DNA of 5,213 nt. Source: Francisellaceae bacterium UBA6186 (GTDB lineage Bacteria > Pseudomonadota > Gammaproteobacteria > UBA6186 > Azoamicaceae). A program made the position numbers and the translations under genes. The stretch covers positions 1-5,213 of the forward strand of contig DITK01000047.1 of the NCBI GenBank assembly GCA_002422785.1, read 5' to 3'. This document shows, in pieces, positions 1 to 5,213 of the stretch. Positions within the stretch are counted from its first letter, which is position 1, and the number at the start of each line of letters is the position of its first letter. The notes beneath the pieces were generated by a model. That model had not been told where the DNA came from. It saw only the letters and a program-made list of their open reading frames with translations, and did not search any database.

Positions 1-1
1 A

Positions 2-124
2 CATAGTGCTACCTTATTAGATATCTTAAAATTTATATTAAAAAGCTTATATGAAAAAAACATACTACATAAATTAAAGGTTAACAACATAAAAGGCAAC
101 AAAAATTTGACTCCCAAACCTTAG
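2..124 (+). CDS. Possible 3' end of an unidentified upstream gene (partial)
   Basis: The reading frame starting at base 2 stays open for 40 codons and ends at TAG 122-124, which is longer than expected by chance in DNA this rich in A+T. The predicted tail looks protein-like: a hydrophobic/basic amphipathic stretch (LLDILKFILKSLYEKN, from codon 5) followed by a polar, lysine- and asparagine-rich end. I do not recognise a family. If real, it ends 40 bp before the transporter start on the same strand, and the transporter's -35 box lies inside its last codons. It could equally be a chance open stretch or a gene remnant, because the only in-frame evidence is absence of stops and there is no start in the window. 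Confidence 0.25.
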   Translation, partial: HSATLLDILKFILKSLYEKNILHKLKVNNIKGNKNLTPKP

Positions 125-135
125 TTATGTAGAAT
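107..135 (+). promoter_or_regulatory. Sigma70-type promoter of the nucleotide transporter gene
   Basis: A -35 box TTGACT (107-112; 5 of 6 to TTGACA) and a -10 box TAGAAT (130-135; 5 of 6 to TATAAT) are separated by the optimal 17 bp. A start about 7 bp past the -10 box falls at G142, giving a leader of only about 23 nt before the ATG at 165. It is the best-matched promoter I can find in the window. The assignment rests on sequence match alone. Confidence 0.6.
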
Positions 136-141
136 TCAATC

Positions 142-162
142 GTAACTTAGCCAGGAAGTTAC
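142..162 (+). promoter_or_regulatory. Leader hairpin overlapping the transporter ribosome binding site
   Basis: GTAACTT (142-148) and AAGTTAC (156-162) are perfect reverse complements separated by a 7-base loop (149-155). The predicted transcript would begin at about base 142, so the hairpin would form the extreme 5' end of the mRNA. The Shine-Dalgarno AGGAAG (153-158) lies half in the loop and half in the 3' arm. The structure could limit translation, or protect the 5' end from RNases. The stem has only two G-C pairs, so it would be fairly weak and possibly temperature sensitive. Function is inferred. Confidence 0.45.
153..158 (+). promoter_or_regulatory. Ribosome binding site fixing the transporter start
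   Basis: AGGAAG lies 6 bases before ATG 165-167, a normal spacing. It supports this ATG as the start; the next in-frame Met is at codon 82, after the first membrane segments. The last three bases of the site sit in the 3' arm of the leader hairpin. Confidence 0.65.
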
Positions 163-164
163 AA

Positions 165-1667
165 ATGTCATATGTACAAGATTCTAGAACAAATATTAAA
201 ATATTAGGTGATTATACTTTCAAATTTTTGAAATCTATTTTGCCTGTTGTATCTATTCCAGAAATAAAAAAAATTATACCAATTTTTAGTCTCTTTTTTT
301 TTATTGCTTTTGTGTATCACATACTAAGATGCTTAAAGATAACTTTGATTGTCAAGGCTGACGGATCTGGAGCTCAAGTTATACCATTTATAAAATTTTG
401 GTTGGTTATGCCAAGTGCTATTGTGTTTACCTATTTATATGCAATATTAGCAAGACATAACAATCGTAAAATATTAATTTATAATATTTTAGGTATATTT
501 AGCGTTTTTTTCATATTATTTGCTTTGTTTTTATACCCAAACAAAGAACAATTGAGATTTGATTTTTTATGCGATTTTCTCTTTTATCATTTACCAAAAA
601 ATTTTCATGGCATAATACCAATTTTATTTCATTGGCCAGAAGCAATATTTTATATAATGGCAGAAATGTGGAGCATTATTGTACTATCTATTTTGTTTTG
701 GGGATTTTGTAATGAAATCACCAAAATAGAAGATGCTAAACGCTTTTATGCGCTTATAGCTTTGGGGGCTAATTGTGCTGGGATTTTTTCTGGTAAATTT
801 ATGCAATTCATATCAAAATATGTTGCTAGTTCTTGGGAACACTCTGTTTCAATATTCATGATTACTGTAATCTCTAGCTGCTTTTTCATTGTTATAATTT
901 TTATGAAATTAAATAATGCTCATACATTGGATACAAGTTCAGATATAATGACTGATCAAGTTTTACCACGGACTGAAAAATCTAAACATAAAATTTCTTT
1001 ATCAGAAAGCATAAAATATATTTTTCGTTATAAATATATAGCACTATTAGCAATTATAGTCATAACTTATAACATAGTTTTTAATTTGGCCGATGTATTA
1101 TGGATAGATCAATTAAATATTAGGTTTGCATCTGCTAGCGAGTTAAATAATTATCTAGCACAACTAGATTTTTTGGTTGGTATTTTTTCTTTAATAATTG
1201 GAATATTTATTTTTACTAATATGATGAAAAAATTTGGTTGGACCATAACCGCAATGCTGCCACCTGTAGTGTGGCTTATTACTAGTATTGCGTTATACTC
1301 AACCATATTTACTGAAAAATTTGGATTTGATTTAAACAATATAATTTTAATTTTAGGGACATTACAAATATCTTTGGGCAAAGCACTTAAATATTGTATT
1401 TTTGATCAAATCAAAGAAATGTCATTTATTCCATTATCTATAGAACAACAAAGAAACAGTAAAGCAATTATTGATGGAATTATTTCTCGTTTTGGCAAAT
1501 CTAGCAGTTCGATTATATTACAGGTTATATTAATTTTTGGATTTAGTGAAATATCTACAGCAATTCCAATAATTGCTTTATTAATAATAATTACTATTGC
1601 AGTTTGGTGCTATGCAACTTGTAAAATAGGTACCCGTATTAAAAATAATAATTTAATTAATAATTAA
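165..1667 (+). CDS. Tlc/NTT-family nucleotide transporter (ATP/ADP translocase-like), divergent
   Basis: This is a 500-residue inner-membrane carrier, the usual length for the Tlc/NTT family, whose members exchange bacterial ADP for host ATP or import other nucleotides. About 12 hydrophobic segments can be seen, roughly at 37-57, 78-96, 104-124, 160-182, 195-215, 228-248, 289-309, 333-352, 358-382, 389-408, 447-463 and 464-484. Family signatures seen are GSGAQVIPFIKFW (67-79), FYIMAEMW (162-169), ILFWGFCNEITKIEDAKRFY (176-195), YCIFDQIKEMSFIPL (410-424) and a terminal FGKSSSS (443-449). The conserved lysine after LR (K58) and the Glu of AE(L/M)W (E167) are present. Other positions differ from characterised ATP/ADP translocases: K58 is followed by Ile rather than Asp, the NLVE..WK motif reads NLAD..WI (307-314), and KGKAAID reads NSKAIID (431-437). 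The family is secure, but the substrate is not: it may carry other nucleotides or NAD rather than ATP/ADP. The gene has its own promoter and overlaps its convergent neighbour by 11 bp. Confidence 0.93.
   Translation: MSYVQDSRTNIKILGDYTFKFLKSILPVVSIPEIKKIIPIFSLFFFIAFVYHILRCLKITLIVKADGSGAQVIPFIKFWLVMPSAIVFTYLYAILARHNNRKILIYNILGIFSVFFILFALFLYPNKEQLRFDFLCDFLFYHLPKNFHGIIPILFHWPEAIFYIMAEMWSIIVLSILFWGFCNEITKIEDAKRFYALIALGANCAGIFSGKFMQFISKYVASSWEHSVSIFMITVISSCFFIVIIFMKLNNAHTLDTSSDIMTDQVLPRTEKSKHKISLSESIKYIFRYKYIALLAIIVITYNIVFNLADVLWIDQLNIRFASASELNNYLAQLDFLVGIFSLIIGIFIFTNMMKKFGWTITAMLPPVVWLITSIALYSTIFTEKFGFDLNNIILILGTLQISLGKALKYCIFDQIKEMSFIPLSIEQQRNSKAIIDGIISRFGKSSSSIILQVILIFGFSEISTAIPIIALLIIITIAVWCYATCKIGTRIKNNNLINN
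294..302 (+). repeat. T9 homopolymer inside the transporter gene
   Basis: Nine consecutive T residues encode exactly Phe44-Phe46 in the first membrane segment. The frame is intact here. Long homopolymers in AT-rich symbiont genomes are known sites of indels and transcriptional slippage, so this is where a sequencing error or frameshift would be most likely in this gene. Confidence 0.8.
1657..1667. other. 11-bp tail-to-tail overlap of two convergent genes
   Basis: The transporter stop TAA is at 1665-1667 (+) and the repeat-protein stop TAA occupies 1659-1657 (-), so the last codons of each gene are antisense to the other. The junction is pure A/T (1641-1667, apart from none to speak of in G/C) and forms imperfect TTAATTAA-type dyads. 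I see no GC-rich stem followed by a U-run on either strand, so transcripts probably read into each other. Confidence 0.85.
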
Positions 1668-4600
1668 TTCTCAATTTTTCAACTTTTTTACGATGTGTGC
1701 CTATTAAGGTTTCTTGGGAATGGTTATCCAGAGCATTAGAATAAGAAGTTTCCTGTAATTCTTGCAATTGGGCAGCGTAACTTCTTAGATGTAGTTGTCT
1801 TTTCTTATCAGGAAGTTCATCTGAAGAACGACCAGATCTATGTTCATGGTGATAAAAAATTTTCAATGATGAAGAAACATCACTATGAATCACGATCTTT
1901 TCGGCTGCCCCCCCACCAGTTGCATGTATAGCAGTACATTGTACTTGGCTAGGAAACAAATGAGAGAATTTAATACATAATTGTTTTAATTCTTGAAAAG
2001 AAACTGTTGACTTGCTGTTATTAGGATGAATAAATTTAGCCAATCGTTCTTTAAATCTACTAATTTTTCTTTGTAAAATTTGATCATCGCTACAATAAGA
2101 TCCATCTTCTTCGATATTTTTTTCTAGTGCTGATTGTACAGGTTGTTCGCAACGTAAAATTAAACCATTTTTCACAAACTTATCTTCTAATTCTTGCATA
2201 GATGTACATTCTGCAGATATTATAATTAAATATAAATCAAAACCTAATTCATTAATATTTCTGCCTTGAGGATTATTTGCTAAATATTGCAACGCAAATT
2301 TCAACCTATATGATGGATTATCTAATGCTTTAAATTTGTTAATAACTTGGCCAAGAAGAAATGGCTTGCTTATCAAATTAACAATGGCATCTAATAAATA
2401 CATATCACATTTACTTTCATCTGAATGTTTATTCATAAGTTCTGGGGATGAAATATATTCTGAACATGAATTGCAACTTGCAAGCAATTGAACTATGGTT
2501 ATATTTCTGTCATTAGAAAATGACTCATTTAAATGTAATATTATCAAATCAGGAATGCATCTTTTATTTCCTTGTTGGATTGCTCGATTGAAATATTGCT
2601 TGATAAGGTCAATATCCTTATCAGATCCATGATTTATTTGTTTTAATAAACACATACCAAAATCGCATAACACATCTGGATCATCTGGAGTCTCATTATA
2701 GGCTGCTATTAAATATTCAAAACTTTTATCTATGCGATCCATCTTCAAATATAAACATCCTAAGTTATAAGCAGCAAATCGAACTTGGTGGTTATATGCA
2801 TCTAACAACAGAGTCTCAGCAGCAGCAAAATCTTGTTCTCCATCAACTCCTCTCATTAGAGCAATGCCTTTTAAATTAGATATTTCATGCTGTATAACTA
2901 AATCTAGGTTATTTTGTAACAAATTATTACAATATTTTATAACTTCATTAGTATTTTCTTTTATTTCTAAAATTTGATTGCCACACAAATGGTAATGTGC
3001 CATCAACGCCATAACCATGGGATTTTCATCGTTCAACCCACGTTCAATTAATTCTTTAGCAATTTCAGCGTTAACAACTGCTGGGGACGCAAAAAATCTT
3101 ATTAATAGGTAAATAAGGTTGTCTTCATTGTATATCTGTTTTTTAGAAAAGTTATTATAAATGTTTGTGGCTATTTCTGATAATTTATTTGGTTGCAAGT
3201 TGTGGCTAAATAAATTATCAGTAATAAAATCTTTTATAATTTCAACTTTTGAAAAACTATTACCTTGTAATGCTGAATTAATTATTATTTTATAGGCTTG
3301 TTCTTTATTAATTGGTAATCCCCATCCATTAATCAACATATTAGCATATATCAGAGGCAACTGATCTTGTTGCTGAATAATTGCAATATTTTTATCAAAC
3401 AATTGTTGAAGAAAAGAAGCCGCTTGTTTATAATTTTCAAGATCGTAATGAATTATTATCAACCTGTTAAGCGCAAGATTATCTCCAAGTCTTAATGATT
3501 TTTCATAGTACGAAATAGCTGTATTTTTATTTTCTGGATTACTATTTAAATTATTATTTTCATAATAAGATGCTAAATTATAGGTTCCTGTAGGATGGCT
3601 AAAAAGTGCTGCTATCGTATAACAAACAAAACTTTTTTCATTATACCGAGATGCAACAGCAAGAGATTCGATCAATTTGCCACAACTACAATATACTTCT
3701 CCCCAACGCCTCCAGTCATGTTCTTTTTCTGGAACAATGTATTCTGTCATTATTTTTGTTTTGAGCAAATTATAACTAATATCAGAAAAAGATAGTAAAA
3801 AAATATTTCCCACAGACTTGGTTGTCTGCGTAATCATATCAAGAGGTAATTTTGTACAACAAGGTATAATATCAATTGTACTTTCCACATTAGGCAGAGT
3901 AAGAGAATAAAAATACATTCCTAATGCTGCTTTAGTGAGCAAATGTCCTGATAATGCTGAAAAAAAACAACTTTTTATTCTGGTATCTAAATTCTCAATG
4001 ATACGCACTGCATTCATATAATAAAGAAATCCATTACCCATAAATGCACCAGCTGTTTGCCAATAATTTCTATTACTTGATGTACCCATTATTCTTTCCA
4101 ACACACCATTAAACTGATATTTATCATTATCATCTTGATTTATATGTTGGTATATTGCATCTAAATATTCACCAACTTTAATATTGTTTGGTTCTGCATA
4201 AGCTAGTAAAAATAAATCTACAATGTAATAAGCCATAGTATCCAGTGAAGTTTTTATTTTTTTCTTGTTATCTACTGTTAGTTGCAAAAATTGGATATAC
4301 TTATCATCTACAATATCTTGTAATAATACATAAGCTGCCGTACATTTATCTTTTTTACTCTTCAAATATTCTATAACTTCTTTTTTTCTTTGTTCAGATA
4401 ATAGATTATTTTTTTGTGATTGTTTAATTTCCATTTTAATTAGAGAAGTTTTTAAGTAATCGGACGGATCTACTGTTCTTAAAATTGGCACATTGTCTAA
4501 CCAAAAATCTAAATGCTTAATAACTATATTGCTTTCAGACTGCAACTTTAATTCATCTGATATATCACTTGAATAATAATCTTGTAAATGTTTTATATAA

Positions 4601-4824
4601 AAGAGCGCATAGGCATTACCTTTTAACGCACATTGCATAAACAAATCATAACACTCAGTCAAATCATGTGAACCAATCCTTTCGTAATTTTCAAACAAAT
4701 ATGTTGCTCGATAAAAAGGAACTGTCTGCAGATAATCTTGTAGAAATTTTTGTTTATCTCTAACTTCTTTTGAATTTATAGTTATTGTATATATTTGTGA
4801 TTTTTTTGCTTTGTATTTTTTCAT
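1657..4824 (-). CDS. Large Sel1/TPR-type repeat protein with a distinct C-terminal domain
   Basis: This is a 1055-residue, apparently soluble protein; the N-terminus is basic (MKKYKAKK) with no signal peptide or membrane segment. Alpha-helical repeats of Sel1/TPR type are visible. The clearest is 488-522, with IYANMLINGWGLPINKEQAY then SALQGN, close to the Sel1 consensus. Others lie near 42-71 (ends CALKGN), 400-449 (YNLASYYENN, then AISYYEKSLRLGDN), 450-480, 598-632, 648-680, 682-715 (AAYNLGCLYLKMDRIDKSFEYL) and 716-753. Residues 90-390 and 755-930 look helical but are not clear repeats. The last ~120 residues (935-1055) read as a separate alpha/beta domain with a glycine turn (TGGGAA, 969-974) and a His-rich strand (FYHHEHR, 990-996). 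Such repeats build protein-binding solenoids; in intracellular bacteria several act as host-interaction factors, which I infer as a possibility only. The start is the only reasonable Met (next at 63), although it lacks a Shine-Dalgarno. Specific function is unknown. Confidence 0.85.
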   Translation of the reverse strand: MKKYKAKKSQIYTITINSKEVRDKQKFLQDYLQTVPFYRATYLFENYERIGSHDLTECYDLFMQCALKGNAYALFYIKHLQDYYSSDISDELKLQSESNIVIKHLDFWLDNVPILRTVDPSDYLKTSLIKMEIKQSQKNNLLSEQRKKEVIEYLKSKKDKCTAAYVLLQDIVDDKYIQFLQLTVDNKKKIKTSLDTMAYYIVDLFLLAYAEPNNIKVGEYLDAIYQHINQDDNDKYQFNGVLERIMGTSSNRNYWQTAGAFMGNGFLYYMNAVRIIENLDTRIKSCFFSALSGHLLTKAALGMYFYSLTLPNVESTIDIIPCCTKLPLDMITQTTKSVGNIFLLSFSDISYNLLKTKIMTEYIVPEKEHDWRRWGEVYCSCGKLIESLAVASRYNEKSFVCYTIAALFSHPTGTYNLASYYENNNLNSNPENKNTAISYYEKSLRLGDNLALNRLIIIHYDLENYKQAASFLQQLFDKNIAIIQQQDQLPLIYANMLINGWGLPINKEQAYKIIINSALQGNSFSKVEIIKDFITDNLFSHNLQPNKLSEIATNIYNNFSKKQIYNEDNLIYLLIRFFASPAVVNAEIAKELIERGLNDENPMVMALMAHYHLCGNQILEIKENTNEVIKYCNNLLQNNLDLVIQHEISNLKGIALMRGVDGEQDFAAAETLLLDAYNHQVRFAAYNLGCLYLKMDRIDKSFEYLIAAYNETPDDPDVLCDFGMCLLKQINHGSDKDIDLIKQYFNRAIQQGNKRCIPDLIILHLNESFSNDRNITIVQLLASCNSCSEYISSPELMNKHSDESKCDMYLLDAIVNLISKPFLLGQVINKFKALDNPSYRLKFALQYLANNPQGRNINELGFDLYLIIISAECTSMQELEDKFVKNGLILRCEQPVQSALEKNIEEDGSYCSDDQILQRKISRFKERLAKFIHPNNSKSTVSFQELKQLCIKFSHLFPSQVQCTAIHATGGGAAEKIVIHSDVSSSLKIFYHHEHRSGRSSDELPDKKRQLHLRSYAAQLQELQETSYSNALDNHSQETLIGTHRKKVEKLRINY
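1908..1914 (-). repeat. G7 homopolymer in the coding strand of the repeat protein
   Basis: Seven consecutive G (C on the plus strand) span codons 971-973 (GGG GGG GCA), and the preceding codon is GGT. In DNA this AT-rich it is the standout G/C run of the window. In the present length the frame continues to residue 1055. Loss of one G would lead to a TGA, and gain of one G to a TAG, each within about 10 codons. It is a candidate slippage or contingency site. Confidence 0.8.
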
Positions 4825-4826
4825 AA

Positions 4827-4836
4827 TTTTTTTTTT
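4827..4836 (-). repeat. A10 tract in the leader of the repeat-protein gene, no Shine-Dalgarno
   Basis: On the coding strand, ten A residues sit two bases upstream of the ATG (4824-4822). In the ~25 bases upstream there is no GGAG-like sequence; the leader is A-rich only. Translation would have to rely on an unstructured A-rich leader or ribosomal protein S1. A TATAAC hexamer on the minus strand (plus 4844-4839) would, if it were a -10 box, start the mRNA inside this tract, but it has no convincing -35 box at the right distance. Confidence 0.6.
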
Positions 4837-4980
4837 GCGTTATATTTTTCAATGTAACAAAAAATATTGCAAAATACTACTATTGCCTCTTATTCTCTAG
4901 TTTTATATTTATTTTCATGCACTAATTTTGATAATATCAGGATGGGGCTAGTAATTAGTTATAAATTTTGTTAGAGTGTT

Positions 4981-4993
4981 TTTAACTGTTAAA
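4981..4993. promoter_or_regulatory. 13-bp palindrome over the -35 region of the downstream gene
   Basis: TTTAAC (4981-4986) and GTTAAA (4988-4993) are perfect inverted 6-base arms around a single T (4987). The right arm occupies exactly the place where a -35 box would sit, 17 bp upstream of the TATAAT at 5011. It could be an operator for a dimeric regulator. It is A/T-rich and short, so chance cannot be excluded. Confidence 0.3.
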
Positions 4994-5010
4994 TTTAAAA
5001 ATTAAAGCCG

Positions 5011-5016
5011 TATAAT
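5011..5016 (+). promoter_or_regulatory. -10 box for the stress-protein-like ORF
   Basis: A perfect TATAAT lies 34 bp before the ATG at 5051, predicting a start near 5023 and a leader of about 28 nt. The hexamers at 16-18 bp upstream (GTTAAA and neighbours) match TTGACA poorly, so the promoter either needs an activator or uses another sigma factor. There is no TG-extended -10; the box is preceded by GCCG. Confidence 0.5.
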
Positions 5017-5036
5017 TAAATTACACACTTAACATC

Positions 5037-5042
5037 AAGGAG
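5037..5042 (+). promoter_or_regulatory. Strong ribosome binding site before the stress-protein-like ORF
   Basis: AAGGAG lies 8 bases before ATG 5051-5053. It is the best Shine-Dalgarno in the window. It fixes the start of an ORF too short to trust on length alone. Confidence 0.7.
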
Positions 5043-5050
5043 TAACAACT

Positions 5051-5206
5051 ATGATTAATAATAATAAATTATTAATATCTGTGTATTCGAATCCTAAAGC
5101 AGCAGAGTGTGCTTATAATACTTTAATAGAGAAAGGGTATTATAAAAAAGATATATCGGTGATAATGTCAGATCAAACACGAAATAAATACGTATCTTCT
5201 CCATAA
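5051..5206 (+). CDS. N-terminal fragment of a YflT/general stress protein 17M-like protein
   Basis: The 51-codon ORF ends at TAA 5204-5206. Its sequence matches the start of the heat-induced stress protein YflT/GSP17M-like domain: a beta strand (LLISVYSNP, 8-16), a helix containing KAAECAYNTLIEKGY (17-31), a second strand (DISVIMSD, 35-42) and the typical MSD-x-TR-x-KY motif (40-48). From memory of the family, full members run to about 150 or more residues and continue with a glycine-rich, partly hydrophobic segment, which is absent here. The promoter and ribosome binding site look intact, but the product stops just after the signature. Of the other two frames, only the one reading GAG at 5209 remains open to the window end, so a one-base frameshift near 5190-5203 is a possible cause. 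Alternatives are a real short protein, a sequencing error, or an insertion or contig edge just beyond. Family call is moderately sure; whether it is a pseudogene is unresolved. Confidence 0.6.
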   Translation: MINNNKLLISVYSNPKAAECAYNTLIEKGYYKKDISVIMSDQTRNKYVSSP

Positions 5207-5213
5207 CTGAGGG

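Larger units (their letters stand above)
4825..5050. other. Divergent intergenic region
   Basis: The 226 bp separate the minus-strand repeat-protein gene from the plus-strand stress-protein-like ORF. On the right half it holds a palindrome, a TATAAT box and a ribosome binding site. On the left half I find no convincing promoter for the minus-strand gene, only A/T-rich candidates. No tRNA, small ORF with a ribosome binding site, or terminator hairpin was found. Confidence 0.6.

Noticed and set aside
51..77. ATG followed by eight codons (MKKTYYIN) as a leader peptide
   Set aside because: No ribosome binding site precedes it and it lies upstream of the predicted transporter promoter.
77..122. 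AAGGTT (77-82) and AACCTT (117-122) inverted repeat flanking the -35 box
   Set aside because: Six-base arms 34 bp apart are easily due to chance and the loop has no further pairing.
784..787. CxxC/CxC pairs in the repeat protein (residues 379-381 and 784-787) as a zinc site
   Set aside because: The coordinates given here are residue numbers. The pairs are far apart, without the flanking pattern of any zinc-binding family I know, so no metal site is claimed.
1151..1381. 76-codon ORF on the minus strand inside the transporter gene
   Set aside because: It lies fully antisense to a well-conserved membrane-protein gene, resembles no family and has no ribosome binding site that I can see; it is a shadow frame.
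1624..1640. GGTACC-centred dyad near the 3' end of the transporter as a terminator for the minus-strand gene
   Set aside because: The flanking bases pair poorly and no stable stem followed by a U-run forms.
3595..3795. 66-codon ORF on the plus strand inside the repeat-protein gene
   Set aside because: Composition (Phe-, Cys- and Thr-rich) is what antisense reading of this gene gives, with no family resemblance; it is a shadow frame.
4867..4872. TTGCAA as the -35 box of the repeat-protein gene, paired with TATAAC on the minus strand
   Set aside because: The spacing would be 22 bp, outside the workable range.
1..5213. CRISPR array, tRNA, rRNA, insertion sequence or toxin-antitoxin pair
   Set aside because: No regularly spaced repeats, cloverleaf, transposase fragment or paired small ORFs were found on either strand.

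Overview
This AT-rich window (about 70% A+T by eye) carries two complete genes and two gene fragments. It most likely comes from an obligate or host-restricted intracellular bacterium. The main reason is an ATP/ADP-translocase-type nucleotide transporter (Tlc/NTT family), which outside plastids is essentially confined to energy-parasitic or endosymbiotic bacteria such as Rickettsiales, Holosporales, Chlamydiae and some Legionellales-like and Bacteroidetes symbionts. Low GC and a very large Sel1/TPR-type repeat protein fit the same lifestyle. I cannot fix the genus from sequence alone.

Layout. Bases 1-124 (+) may hold the 3' end of an upstream gene: one frame stays open for 40 codons. A good sigma70-type promoter (TTGACT, 17 bp, TAGAAT) at 107-135 would start transcription at about base 142, exactly where a perfect 7-bp hairpin begins that overlaps the ribosome binding site of the transporter gene (165-1667, +). 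The transporter converges on, and overlaps by 11 bp, a 1055-residue Sel1/TPR repeat protein encoded on the minus strand (1657-4824). That gene has a G7 tract near its 3' end and an A10 tract in place of a Shine-Dalgarno sequence. A 226-bp divergent intergenic region (4825-5050) holds a TATAAT box and a small palindrome. It leads to a 51-codon ORF (5051-5206, +) that matches only the N-terminal domain of the YflT/general stress protein 17M-like family and then stops, seven bases before the window ends.

How the parts may work together. The transporter would exchange nucleotides with the host cytosol. The Sel1/TPR protein has no signal peptide and is a reasonable candidate for a scaffold or a secreted host-interacting protein, but nothing here proves secretion. 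No obvious operon links the genes: the two large ones are convergent.

I see no clear multi-gene novel system. The strongest leads are: substitutions in the transporter at positions conserved in characterised ATP/ADP translocases; the leader hairpin over its ribosome binding site; the G7 tract, where a slip in either direction removes the C-terminal domain of the repeat protein; and that C-terminal domain itself, which has a HicA-like look.
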